Part shown: positions 1-8,224 of the stretch, piece by piece
How the letters are laid out: every line of letters starts with the position of its first letter
Numbering within the stretch: position 1 is the first letter of the stretch
DNA from: an uncultured Opitutaceae bacterium
Lineage (GTDB): Bacteria; Verrucomicrobiota; Verrucomicrobiia; Opitutales; Opitutaceae
Direction of reading: 5' to 3'
DNA: 64,000 nucleotides
NCBI GenBank assembly: GCA_937902925.1
Contig: CALFNN010000069.1
Coordinates: 1 to 64,000, forward strand
The notes under the pieces: model-generated
Database searches by the model: none
Seen by the model: only the letters and a program-made list of their open reading frames with translations
Told to the model about the DNA's origin: nothing
Program-made: the position numbers and the translations under genes

Positions 1-2
1 AG

Positions 3-311
3 CCAAAGATCGAGGCGACAATCCAGACCGTCGTCATGGCGCAGGAACTCTACGCCAAGGCGGCGCTTGTCGATCACGACGCGCTGCGCCGGGCCCAGGC
101 GAAAAACAACGTGGTCGATGCCGAGCTGGTCCTGAAGCAGGCGTTCTTCACCGACGTTTCGACGGCGCTCTTCGGGTGGCGCAAGGCCGGCAAACTTCCC
201 GCCGATCCGCTCGTCGAGCACCGCCGGTCCGGCTATGCGCGCAAGGCCGCCGGCGACCGTCGGGCGCGCCGCAAGGCGCTCGGGATCGAGCAGGGCGGCA
301 GCTACGCATGA
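3..311 (+). CDS. 3' end of an unrecognised protein (5' truncated by window edge)
   Basis: The frame is open from the first bases of the window, so the gene probably starts upstream; an internal ATG lies at 36. The last ~100 residues are visible. They hold a stretch rich in Ala, Val and Asp followed by a basic tail (RRSGYARKAAGDRRARRKAL) that ends in QGGSYA. No domain is recognised and there is no membrane segment or signal peptide. The gene converges on the SDR gene ending at 384, with 72 bases between them. It reads like a real protein C-terminus rather than a shadow, but the function cannot be given. Confidence 0.45.
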   Translation, partial: PKIEATIQTVVMAQELYAKAALVDHDALRRAQAKNNVVDAELVLKQAFFTDVSTALFGWRKAGKLPADPLVEHRRSGYARKAAGDRRARRKALGIEQGGSYA

Positions 312-383
312 AGACGCCGCGCCGGTCGCCGGACCGGCGCCCGTTGGATGGCGTGCGTCCGGGGAGCCGGTCGAAGACCGGCT

Positions 384-1190
384 CTACCGGTCCTTTCCGC
401 TGACCGAGAATTTCAGCCTGCGCACGAGGCGCGAAAATAAGGACGGGCAGAACCGCTTGAGATAAATCGCATATGCCTCGCGGCCGATGTAGATTTCCTC
501 CCGTCCGCGCGTGACGCCGCGCACGATGGCGCCGGCGCATTTTTCCGGCGTGATGCCATTCATCGTCTTTCCGTCGGTGCGGCCGTGTTTTTCGCCGCGC
601 GGACCGAGCGCGTTGTCCGACACCGCCGTTTTCACGTAGCCCGGACAGGCGAGCGTGACGCCGATGCCCTCGCGCCAGACTTCGGCGCGCAACGAGTCGA
701 AATAGCCGTGGAGCGCGTGCTTCGCGGCCGCGTAGGTCGAACGCCCGGGCGTGCCGACATAGCCCATCACGCTGCTGACGACGACAATCCACCCTGCGCG
801 CCGCGCGCGCATCGACGGCAGCACGGCCTTCGTCAGCGCGACCGGGCCAAAATAGTCGACTTCCATCAGCGCCCGTTCGACGTCGAGTGTCGTGTCCGCC
901 GCCAGCGCGCGTTGGCTGACGCCGGCATTGTTCACAAGCACGTCGATGCGACGAAACTGGGCGACGCGTTCCGCGACGATTCCGACGAATGTTTCCGTTT
1001 GCGCCATATCGAGCACCTGCGTCATGTGCCGTTCGGGGTGGACGCAGTTCAACCGCACGCGTTCGAGCTCGTTCTCGCGTCGGCTCGACAAGATCAACCG
1101 CGCACCCTCGCGAGCAAATTCATACGCGAGGGCTTCGCCGATGCCGGACGAGGCTCCGGTGATCCAGACGACTTTTTCCGCGAATCGCAT
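384..1190 (-). CDS. Short-chain dehydrogenase/reductase (SDR)
   Basis: Classical SDR of 268 residues, predicted to be a cytosolic NAD(P)-dependent oxidoreductase; the substrate is unknown. Visible motifs are the Rossmann cofactor loop TGASSGIG at residues 11-18, NNAG at 87-90, the catalytic Ser near 140, and YAAAK with Tyr153 and Lys157. The C-terminal basic segment (SRLVRRLKFSVSG) recalls the DHRS7-like branch, which often touches membranes. The start at 1190 is chosen because MRFAEKVVWITG puts the cofactor loop at the usual distance; the frame stays open upstream but only over the preceding gene. It follows another SDR by 25 bases and is the last gene of a minus-strand run beginning at 7709. 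Confidence 0.88.
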   Translation of the reverse strand: MRFAEKVVWITGASSGIGEALAYEFAREGARLILSSRRENELERVRLNCVHPERHMTQVLDMAQTETFVGIVAERVAQFRRIDVLVNNAGVSQRALAADTTLDVERALMEVDYFGPVALTKAVLPSMRARRAGWIVVVSSVMGYVGTPGRSTYAAAKHALHGYFDSLRAEVWREGIGVTLACPGYVKTAVSDNALGPRGEKHGRTDGKTMNGITPEKCAGAIVRGVTRGREEIYIGREAYAIYLKRFCPSLFSRLVRRLKFSVSGKDR

Positions 1191-1215
1191 GGCGGACCGC
1201 GGGCAAGTTCGCCGC

Positions 1216-1989
1216 CTACGCGCCGAACACGCCGCCGTTGATGTCGAGCGTCGCGCCCGTGATGAAACCGTCGAATTCGCTGGCGAGGTAGACCGTCGCA
1301 CGCGCGACGTCGTCGAGATTGCCGGCGCGCCCGAGCGGGATGCCGGCGATGATCGCTCGCTGCGAGTCCGGCGGCGTATGGGTGGCGTGAAAGCTCGAAC
1401 CGAGGATCAATCCAGGTGCCAGGGCGTTGACGCGCACGCCCTGCGGCCCGAGCTCCTTGGCGAGCCCACGGGTAAACGTGAGGATCGCGCCCTTGGCCGT
1501 GGCGTAGGCGATGCCACCCGGCCCGCCGCCGTTGCGCGCGGCGAGCGACGAGAGGTTCACGATGCTCGCGCCGCCGCCCGTTTGGGCGGCGGCGATCAGG
1601 TGCGGAGCGGCGGCGCGCGAGATACGCCGGGTGCTGCCGACGTTCAGCGACATCGTCTCGGCCCAGAAATCGTCGTCGGAATCGGCGAACGACTTCCGTG
1701 CGAGCATCGAGCCGGCGTTGTTGATCAGGATGTCGAGTCCGCCCAGGAATTTCACGGCGCCGGCGACAAGCGGCTCGCAGCCTTCGGTCGAGGTGAGGTC
1801 CGCACTCGCGCTGGCGCAGCGCCGGCCGAGGGTCCGGGCTTCCGCTTCAAGCGTCTTGGCGCCTTCGGCGCTGCGATGATAGTGGACGAAGATATCGCAG
1901 CCCGCACGGAGCAGGTGCTGGCTGATCGCGAACCCGATGCCTTGCGCGCCGGCCGTGACGAGCGCCCGTTTGCCGAGGAGTTTGGTCAT
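1216..1989 (-). CDS. SDR family oxidoreductase, FabG-like
   Basis: 257-residue SDR of the classical 3-oxoacyl-ACP reductase/sugar dehydrogenase type. The cofactor loop is TAGAQGIG at residues 12-19, where the usual TG is TA. NNAG follows at 90-93, then catalytic Ser148, Tyr162 and Lys166, and the PG motif after the active site (ALAPGLI). The C-terminus FITGATLDINGG is typical of FabG-like enzymes. In a region rich in pectin-degrading enzymes and next to a Gfo/Idh/MocA enzyme, a role in oxidation or reduction of a sugar or uronate is plausible. That role is inference; fatty-acid or other substrates are not excluded. Confidence 0.88.
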   Translation of the reverse strand: MTKLLGKRALVTAGAQGIGFAISQHLLRAGCDIFVHYHRSAEGAKTLEAEARTLGRRCASASADLTSTEGCEPLVAGAVKFLGGLDILINNAGSMLARKSFADSDDDFWAETMSLNVGSTRRISRAAAPHLIAAAQTGGGASIVNLSSLAARNGGGPGGIAYATAKGAILTFTRGLAKELGPQGVRVNALAPGLILGSSFHATHTPPDSQRAIIAGIPLGRAGNLDDVARATVYLASEFDGFITGATLDINGGVFGA

Positions 1990-2068
1990 GGGACTGCTAG
2001 GTCACGTCGACGCCCCGACGTTGTCGAGGCGAGAAATCGTCAGGGGGTTCCCACTTGGAATCGGGCCG

Positions 2069-3130
2069 TCACCCGGTCGCCCGGCGTCCCGGCCAGGTTT
2101 GCGGACGTTTCCAAAACTCGTCTTCGCGTCCCCCGTAGTAGCCGTCGAGCACGCGATCCATCACGAGCTGGGTGCGGCGGGCGGACTCGGCCGTGCTCGG
2201 GCAGGAACCGCGACCCAGCAAATCGTCGACGACGGTCTGGATGAGCGGCTGCGCAACGTGAGGCGGATTGGGAATGTCGAATTGCTCCACGCCCCGCACC
2301 GTTTCGAGGCGGACCGGATCCGTCGCAAAAAAACGCAGCGACGCGCGGCCCGCGGTGCCCTGGAACTCGAGCGTATCGTCGGCAGCATGGCTGGAAAAAT
2401 TCCAGCTCGCCGCACCAGGGACGCCGCCCGCGGTGCGAAATGTCATCACGACGGCATCCTCCACGTCGCCGATCGACGCGACGCACGCCGCCCGGCCCTG
2501 CACCTCGGCGAGCGGTCCGAGGCAAAAATCGAGAAAATCGAGGACGTGCGACCCGACGTCGAGGAGCAGCCCGCCGCCGGAATTCTCCGCGGACACTCGC
2601 CAGGCCCCCTTGGCGGGATCGGCGTTGGCCGGCGTGCCGGACGCCATGCGGTAAGTGACCCCGGTCAGCGTCCCGAGCGCTCCTTTCGTGAGCAGCTCGC
2701 GCATTTTCAGAAAGCGCGGCAGGGTCCGGCGATAGTAGGCCACGAAAAGTTTCTGCCGCGCCTGCGCGAACGCGGCGATCATCGCATCGCATTCCCGGGT
2801 GTGGCGCGCCATCGGTTTTTCCAGGTAGCACGGCTTGCCGGTGGCGGCGACCAGTTGCGCGAGCTCGAGGTGGGCCCCGGGAGGCGTGGCGATGTAGACG
2901 GCGTCGACCTCGGGATCGTTCACCAAGGCCCGGGCGTCGTCATACGAACGCGGGACGCCGTGGCGTCGGGCGTAGTCGGCGGCGAGCGCGCCGTTGCGGC
3001 GCATCACAGCGACGAGTTGCGAGCCAAGGGCCTTTTGGAACCCCGGTCCACTCTTCACCTCCGTGACGTCGCCGCAGCCGACGATGCCCCAGCGGATGAC
3101 GTCGCGTGGCCTCGAGCGGGGGGAACTCAT
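2069..3130 (-). CDS. Gfo/Idh/MocA family oxidoreductase
   Basis: 353-residue NAD(P)-dependent oxidoreductase of the glucose-fructose/inositol dehydrogenase superfamily, acting on a sugar or cyclitol. The N-terminal Rossmann fold carries GIVGCG at residues 15-20. The family EKP motif is present at 104-106 (YLEKPMARH), with Lys as the usual catalytic residue. The C-terminal alpha/beta domain includes GGGLLLDVGSHVLDFLDF, as expected for this family. The start at 3130 gives a normal N-terminus; the frame extends 21 codons further up. It lies 64 bases after the ADOP permease and 79 bases before the FabG-like SDR. The exact substrate cannot be read from sequence. Confidence 0.9.
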   Translation of the reverse strand: MSSPRSRPRDVIRWGIVGCGDVTEVKSGPGFQKALGSQLVAVMRRNGALAADYARRHGVPRSYDDARALVNDPEVDAVYIATPPGAHLELAQLVAATGKPCYLEKPMARHTRECDAMIAAFAQARQKLFVAYYRRTLPRFLKMRELLTKGALGTLTGVTYRMASGTPANADPAKGAWRVSAENSGGGLLLDVGSHVLDFLDFCLGPLAEVQGRAACVASIGDVEDAVVMTFRTAGGVPGAASWNFSSHAADDTLEFQGTAGRASLRFFATDPVRLETVRGVEQFDIPNPPHVAQPLIQTVVDDLLGRGSCPSTAESARRTQLVMDRVLDGYYGGREDEFWKRPQTWPGRRATG

Positions 3131-3194
3131 GAGGTCAGCCAACCTTGTCGTCAGGCCGGCGGCAAGCCGCCGCGTTTCTAGACAGTCTGGCAAC

Positions 3195-5621
3195 TCACGC
3201 CGCGGTCAGCACCGGCTGCACGCCGAGCCTTGCGGCGCGCCGCGCGGGCAGGAAACTGGCGAGCTGGGTAAGCACCAGCACGCCAACGGCGACACTGACA
3301 TAAGGCCACCCCGGCGAGGCGTCGAAACCGGTGAGCTGGGCTTGCAACCCACGTGCCGCCAGCCACGAGACCATCAGGCCCGCGGCGACGCCGACCACCG
3401 CCAGCCGCGCGTTTTGCCAGAGCACCAGGCGCAGCACGCCGCCTTGGGTGGCGCCGAGCGCAGCACGAATGGCCATTTCCCTCTGGCGGTTGGCGACGAG
3501 CTGGCTCATCACGCCGTAACTCCCGAGCGCGGTGATGCCGATGGCAATGACCGCGAACACCCCGAGCAGCGCGACTTGCAGGCGCGGCAGTGAATTCGCC
3601 TGCCACGCCAGGGTGTCGAGCGCGTTGACGTTGTAGGCCGCGATCGCGGGATCGGTGGTCCGAAGCGCGCGACGACCGGCGGCGATCGTGTCCTCCGTCG
3701 AGCCGCGCCCGTGCAACACGATCCACCCGCGGCGCAGCGAGACCTGCGCGAACGGCACGTAAACGGTTTCGCCCGCCGGACTGCCGGCACCGGCGTCGAA
3801 GACGTTGCCCGTCACGCCGACGATCTCGATGGGCGGAGCGTCGGGAAAGGAGGTGCGCCGCATCTTCCGGCCGACGGCGTTTTCGCCGGGCCAGTATTTG
3901 TCGGCCAGCGCGCGGCTGACAACGGCGACGACCGGACGGGTGGCGTCGTCCCGCTCGTCGAGCATCCGGCCCGCGACGAGGGGCACGGCCATGGCGTTGA
4001 GATAGCCGGGCGACACGCGGCGATAGTGGAAGATCACCGGGTCGCGGGTGAATTCGCCGTTGCTTAACTGCAGCGAAAACGCGCCGCCCCACTGGCCGTC
4101 GCCGACGGGCGGCGTGGTGGTGAAACCGAAATTTACGAGCGCGGGCTCGCGGGCGAGATTCTGCTCCAGCGTGCGGACGAATCCGGTGCGCTTTTCCGGC
4201 GTGCCATAGGACGCCTCGGGGAATTGAACCTGCATCAACACGCGGTGCTCGAGCGCAAAGCCGAGCGGGACGCGGCCGAGCCGGTAAAAGCCGAGCGCCG
4301 CAAGGCCGGCGCCGACGAGGATGATCACCGACACCGCCGCCTGCAGCACGACCATCGCCTGCTGCCACTGCAGGGCGCCGCGGCTCAAACTCGCGCCGCG
4401 CGATTCGCTGCGCAGCGCCGCGGTGAAAGAAACGGCCCGCGACTGCCAGGCGGGAAGCAGCCCGGCGAGCAGGCCGGTGCCAAGCACAAGCAGCGCCGCG
4501 AAGCCCAGGCTGTCACGGTCGAGTTCGAGGTGTTCGAGGAAAACGGCGAGCCCGGGATTCGGGTTGAGGTGCTGCAACGCGGGCAGCGAGAACACTGCCA
4601 GCAGCACGCCGAGCCCGCCGCCGGCGGCGGCGAGGGTGAGGCTCTGCACGAGGAACTGCCGGGCGAGGCGCCAGCTGCCCGCGCCGAGCGCGAGACGGAC
4701 GGCGGTCTCGCGCTGACGCTCCGCGGCCCACGCCAGGAGCAGCGAGGCCAGGTTGGAAACGGCGAGCACGAGCAGCACGGTCGCGCCGGCCTGGACGAAG
4801 AGCAGCGCGTGATCCGCGCCCGAGAGAAGGTTTTCGCGCAACGGCTGCACGCGCCACGACCAGTCCTTGTTACTGGGCTCCGCCTCGACGGCGCGCCTGG
4901 CGAAAGCCACGAGTTCGGCGTTGGCTGCGGCGACGGTCACGCCCGGCGCGAGGCGCGCATAGGTCGTAAGCTGACGCGCGCCGACGATCGCCGCCCACAT
5001 TTCCCGCGGCAGATCGAACGGCAGCCAGACGTCGGTGCCGACCGGCTGGGAAAAATTCTCCGGCAGCACCCCGATGACGGTGACGGGTTCACCGTTGAGG
5101 CGCAGCGTCCGGCCGAGCACATCGGGTGCGCCGGCGAACGCGCTGCGCCACAGCGCGTGGCTGATGAGCGCCACCGGCGCGGCGCGCGGGCCTTCCTCGC
5201 GGGTGGTGAACAGCCGGCCGAGCGCCGGGCGCACGCGCATCACGTCGAAGTAGCTCGCCGTGGCCCGCAGGCCTTGCAGGCGGCGCGTGTCGCTCGCCTG
5301 CTCCCAGTTTACGTCGGCCGGGAGCGTGACACTGAGCGACGCAAACGAGTGGGTGGTCTGGCGCAGCAGTTGGTAGTTGGGATAGGCGTCGGAAAAATCC
5401 ACGCGCCCCCGGCCCGGGAGCTCTTTCGCGGTCGGCACGATCATCACGCGGCCCGACTCGGGCACGGCGAGGTTGGCGAACAGAAAAGCCTTGAGCACGG
5501 AAAACACGGCGGTGTTTGCGCCGAGGGCGAGCGCCATGGTGAGCACGATGACGGCAAACGCGGCCCGACGCCGCGCGAAAAACCGCCCGGCGGCCAGGAA
5601 GTCGAGGAGCAGGGAGTTCAT
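3195..5621 (-). CDS. ADOP-type ABC transporter permease (FtsX/MacB-like, duplicated)
   Basis: 808-residue inner-membrane permease with two FtsX/MacB-type halves. The N-terminal membrane segment is followed by LGANTAVFSVLKAFL, a signature of the family known as acidobacterial duplicated orphan permeases. A periplasmic MacB core-like domain lies at roughly 60-245, then three membrane helices, a second periplasmic domain at about 460-650 and a last membrane block near 680-790. No ATPase gene adjoins it, which is normal for these orphan permeases. The start at 5621 gives MNSLLLDFLAAGRFF; upstream in-frame codons are Arg-rich and unlikely. The exported or signalled substrate is unknown. Confidence 0.88.
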   Translation of the reverse strand: MNSLLLDFLAAGRFFARRRAAFAVIVLTMALALGANTAVFSVLKAFLFANLAVPESGRVMIVPTAKELPGRGRVDFSDAYPNYQLLRQTTHSFASLSVTLPADVNWEQASDTRRLQGLRATASYFDVMRVRPALGRLFTTREEGPRAAPVALISHALWRSAFAGAPDVLGRTLRLNGEPVTVIGVLPENFSQPVGTDVWLPFDLPREMWAAIVGARQLTTYARLAPGVTVAAANAELVAFARRAVEAEPSNKDWSWRVQPLRENLLSGADHALLFVQAGATVLLVLAVSNLASLLLAWAAERQRETAVRLALGAGSWRLARQFLVQSLTLAAAGGGLGVLLAVFSLPALQHLNPNPGLAVFLEHLELDRDSLGFAALLVLGTGLLAGLLPAWQSRAVSFTAALRSESRGASLSRGALQWQQAMVVLQAAVSVIILVGAGLAALGFYRLGRVPLGFALEHRVLMQVQFPEASYGTPEKRTGFVRTLEQNLAREPALVNFGFTTTPPVGDGQWGGAFSLQLSNGEFTRDPVIFHYRRVSPGYLNAMAVPLVAGRMLDERDDATRPVVAVVSRALADKYWPGENAVGRKMRRTSFPDAPPIEIVGVTGNVFDAGAGSPAGETVYVPFAQVSLRRGWIVLHGRGSTEDTIAAGRRALRTTDPAIAAYNVNALDTLAWQANSLPRLQVALLGVFAVIAIGITALGSYGVMSQLVANRQREMAIRAALGATQGGVLRLVLWQNARLAVVGVAAGLMVSWLAARGLQAQLTGFDASPGWPYVSVAVGVLVLTQLASFLPARRAARLGVQPVLTAA

Positions 5622-5749
5622 GGGGACGCAGCACGGTAACCGAACCCGGCGTCGACCGGCAGACACAGTGCGAGAACGATGCCGCCAACACACGGGACCG
5701 CGGTGGTGCGACGAACGGCGGCAATGGTGAGACGAACCGCGGGACTCCG

Positions 5750-6580
5750 TCAGCGCCCGGCGGCGGCCCCGCCGGCTGTTTCGGACGTGTTTTTAAAATG
5801 CCAGGAACGATAGGATACTTCGCTCCGCTGCAACGCGGCGTAGATTCGCGAACCCGGGATGCCGGCAAAATCCCGCCCCAGCGGACGCAGAAAGCGCGGC
5901 AGGCGGCGCACAATCAAGTCCATCGAGCGCACGGCGTTTTGGTCGAGGCCGCCGAGCACCCCGGTGTTGATCTCGCGGGTGTCGCACACGCGGAGCGGCG
6001 CGGCGGCGAGAGTCGTTTCCCATTCCGCAATCCCGGCGCGGAAACGAAAGTCGGCGTAGAGAAAATCGCCGCCAGGCCGGAGCACGCGCGCGACCTCGGC
6101 GAGAAACCGGGGGAACGCGGGATAGCAATGCGAGGCCTCGATGTTGACCACGGCGTCGAAACTCCCGGCGGCGAAGGGCAGTTTCCCGGCAGCGCCCGGC
6201 ACGAAATCCAGCCCGTCGACGCGGTGCCGTCGGCGGCAAAACCTGATGCCGGCGGGGTTGAGATCGAGGCCGATATAACTCCGCGGACGCAGCGTGCGCG
6301 TCAGATAAGAGGCGCCGCCGCCGTGGCCGCAGCTCACCTCGAGAACGTCTTTACCGGCAAGATCGGCCTGCGTCGCGACGTGACGATAGAGCTGGATGCA
6401 GGCGCGGTTCGGTTCGTCCGCCGGCGCCAGCGGCACGCGGGACGGCGGGTCCGGCGCAAACGCATAGTTCAAAAACAAAACGTCGTCATGGCGGAGCCGC
6501 CGGGTGAGGAAGGGATACCAGAGTCGCCAGAGCGCCTGCCGGACCGGCGCGGCGGACAACAGGTGATCGATGAGGGGCAT
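5750..6580 (-). CDS. SAM-dependent methyltransferase, Rv2952 (phthiotriol dimycocerosate)-like
   Basis: 276-residue class I methyltransferase. The SAM-binding motif I is VLEVSCGHGGGASY at about residues 79-92, followed by YIGLDLN and the acidic loop, then NIEASHCYP and VLRPGGDF. From memory, the whole chain, including the YPFLTRR segment near the N-terminus and the C-terminal SYR block, lines up with Mycobacterium tuberculosis Rv2952, which O-methylates phthiotriol and phenolphthiotriol dimycocerosates. Here the substrate is probably another long-chain hydroxylated lipid or aromatic compound. There is no polyketide synthase in view. The start at 6580 is preferred; the upstream extension overlaps the beta-propeller gene. 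Confidence 0.85.
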   Translation of the reverse strand: MPLIDHLLSAAPVRQALWRLWYPFLTRRLRHDDVLFLNYAFAPDPPSRVPLAPADEPNRACIQLYRHVATQADLAGKDVLEVSCGHGGGASYLTRTLRPRSYIGLDLNPAGIRFCRRRHRVDGLDFVPGAAGKLPFAAGSFDAVVNIEASHCYPAFPRFLAEVARVLRPGGDFLYADFRFRAGIAEWETTLAAAPLRVCDTREINTGVLGGLDQNAVRSMDLIVRRLPRFLRPLGRDFAGIPGSRIYAALQRSEVSYRSWHFKNTSETAGGAAAGR

Positions 6581-6620
6581 GGCTGCGTTTGAGGCCAACG
6601 CCGCCGGATGCCAACCTTCG

Positions 6621-7709
6621 TTACGGCTGCCGGTCGACGACGAGAATCGTAAACGAGTCGGGCACCATCTGGCCGCGGCCACCACCCCGGCCACCGCGCG
6701 GACCCTTGGCGTTGCCTTCCTCCTTGCCGCCGGGCGCGGGAGCGGCAGCTTGGGCGGGCGCCGGCGCCCGATCCGCCGTGATCAGGAGGATTCGATTGGT
6801 CTTGGAATCGAGCGTGCAGGTTTTCGCCCCCGCCTTCGTGGCGACGTTCTGTTCGACCTGGAAACTGGTCGGGCTGTTTTCCTTGATCACGGTGAGCGTG
6901 CCGTCGCCCTGCGAACTGAACGCTTCCAGTGTATTCGGATTGAACGTGGCGCCGTCCGTGCCGCTGCCGATCGGGAGCGTGGCGAGGATGCGGCCGTCGT
7001 CGGCATTCAGGATGACGCAAGTCGGCGGGTTTCGGCAGCAGGCGAACAGAACGTGGTTCTTCGCGTCGAGGGCGAGGCCGGCGGGCGTGCCGCCCTTGCC
7101 CGCGAGATCGTAGTGGGCCGTGACCTTGAGGGTGTTCGCATCGACCACGGCGACGTTGTGATTGTCCTCGATGTCGAAATAGAGGTGGCCGTGACCGTCG
7201 CTCGCGCCTTGCTCAGGCGCGCCGCCGAGGTCGACGGTGCCGACGATGGAGCCGTCCTTTGCGTCGATCACCGTGGCATTGGGCGCGCGATGGCTGAGCA
7301 CATAGACACGCTGGTTGAACGGATCGAACAGGATGCCATCCGGGCTGCCTTCGACGGCGATGGTCTTGATCGTCGCCAGCGTCTGGGTGTCCCACATCAC
7401 GACAGGGCTGCTGCTGCTGAAACCGTGGTGAGATTGCGGGTCGACCGCGGCACCGTGGACGCGGTTGGTGTCGGCAATGACCCCGGCCGGCTTCAGGCTA
7501 TCGAGATCGAAGACCGTCACGCGGTCACCCCGCGGAATATAGAGGCGGCGGCCCGTGGCATCGGCGAAAACGTAGTCGAAGCCGCCCGCGCCGCCCACGC
7601 GCGCGGAGTCGACGACTTTGTAAGACTCGGCGGCGCGGACTGGCGCGAACGAAAGAAGAGCGGCGAGTGCCAGGGCGGCGGCGCGGAGGGGACGGGGCGG
7701 CGTTTTCAT
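6621..7709 (-). CDS. Secreted YncE/YVTN-type beta-propeller protein
   Basis: 362 residues with a signal peptide (MKTPPRPLRAAALALAALLS, cleavage near PVRA-AES). The body is a chain of propeller blades of the form 'VxDxxDGxxxxTxxLG' with repeated strands such as VTVFDLDSLKPAGVI and ATVIDAKDGSIVGTV. Such periplasmic or secreted YncE/YVTN proteins bind ligands or partners and are usually not enzymes. The last blade is interrupted at about residues 315-348 by a Pro/Ala tract and a Gly/Arg-rich tract (GPRGGRGGGRG), after which the chain returns to a beta strand (FTILVVD). The gene heads the minus-strand run and lies 40 bases before the methyltransferase. Confidence 0.82.
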   Translation of the reverse strand: MKTPPRPLRAAALALAALLSFAPVRAAESYKVVDSARVGGAGGFDYVFADATGRRLYIPRGDRVTVFDLDSLKPAGVIADTNRVHGAAVDPQSHHGFSSSSPVVMWDTQTLATIKTIAVEGSPDGILFDPFNQRVYVLSHRAPNATVIDAKDGSIVGTVDLGGAPEQGASDGHGHLYFDIEDNHNVAVVDANTLKVTAHYDLAGKGGTPAGLALDAKNHVLFACCRNPPTCVILNADDGRILATLPIGSGTDGATFNPNTLEAFSSQGDGTLTVIKENSPTSFQVEQNVATKAGAKTCTLDSKTNRILLITADRAPAPAQAAAPAPGGKEEGNAKGPRGGRGGGRGQMVPDSFTILVVDRQP

Positions 7710-8224
7710 GGGAGAGACGGAGACGGGTTTTCGACAGGCATCCGGGTTCGGGTGGATGCGCGAGCGAACGGTGAGCGATCATCGCCGGGGACGCGATGAC
7801 TCAATGATTACTGCTCCGTAATGGTCGCGCTGCGGGCCGGGTTGTTGGAAAACGGTTTCGCTGGTGGCTGATGGCTTTCAGCCGGTGGCGGCGGCATCGG
7901 AGATCTTTCCGTCGCCAGTGGCGCCCAAGTCCTGGGGCGTGGACGCGGCCCGTGTCGGTAAGGAATTTCACCGCGGACTAGCACCGAACGGGCCCCGCTG
8001 GAGGAGGTCTTCCCCGCCCACCGACCAAGCCAAAGCGTTCCTAAAGCCGGACAACGCATGCATGGAGAGTGACAATGCATGAGCAGTGGGCTCGGGGACG
8101 AACTGCTACACTGGCACGAACTACACCTGGCGGCCCCCCTGCAGAGACATTTTCCAGATGTGATGCGGGTTCGCTGTTCGCCCCTTCGGGGACAGCGACG
8201 CTTCGGTAAATCACCAATCAAACC
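7710..8224. other. Intergenic region between divergent genes, leader of the TonB receptor
   Basis: 515 bases lie between the divergent beta-propeller (minus) and TonB-dependent receptor (plus) genes. No convincing protein is encoded; short frames here are Arg/Ser/Pro-rich and lack family features. The stretch must hold both promoters, but no clear -35/-10 pair was found. A small hairpin lies at 8172-8197, just before the receptor start. The word atgcat recurs near 8057 and 8086. No cobalamin or TPP riboswitch core was recognised. Confidence 0.6.
8172..8197 (+). promoter_or_regulatory. Hairpin in the leader of the TonB receptor gene
   Basis: CGCTGT (8172-8177) pairs with ACAGCG (8192-8197), and CCCC (8181-8184) with GGGG (8188-8191) around a TTC loop, with a three-base bulge. 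It ends 27 bases before the ATG at 8225 and has no following T-run, so it is not a terminator. It may affect translation or mRNA stability of the receptor; no effector is suggested. Confidence 0.3.

Noticed and set aside
308-403. Short frame beginning with an ATGA overlap after the first gene
   Set aside because: It has 31 codons of low-complexity Arg/Pro/Ser sequence, runs into the SDR gene, and shows no conservation signal.
7900-7935. B12-box-like GCCACTG on the minus strand upstream of the beta-propeller gene
   Set aside because: The rest of the cobalamin riboswitch core (the CCGCAACTG region) is absent, so the seven bases are a chance match.
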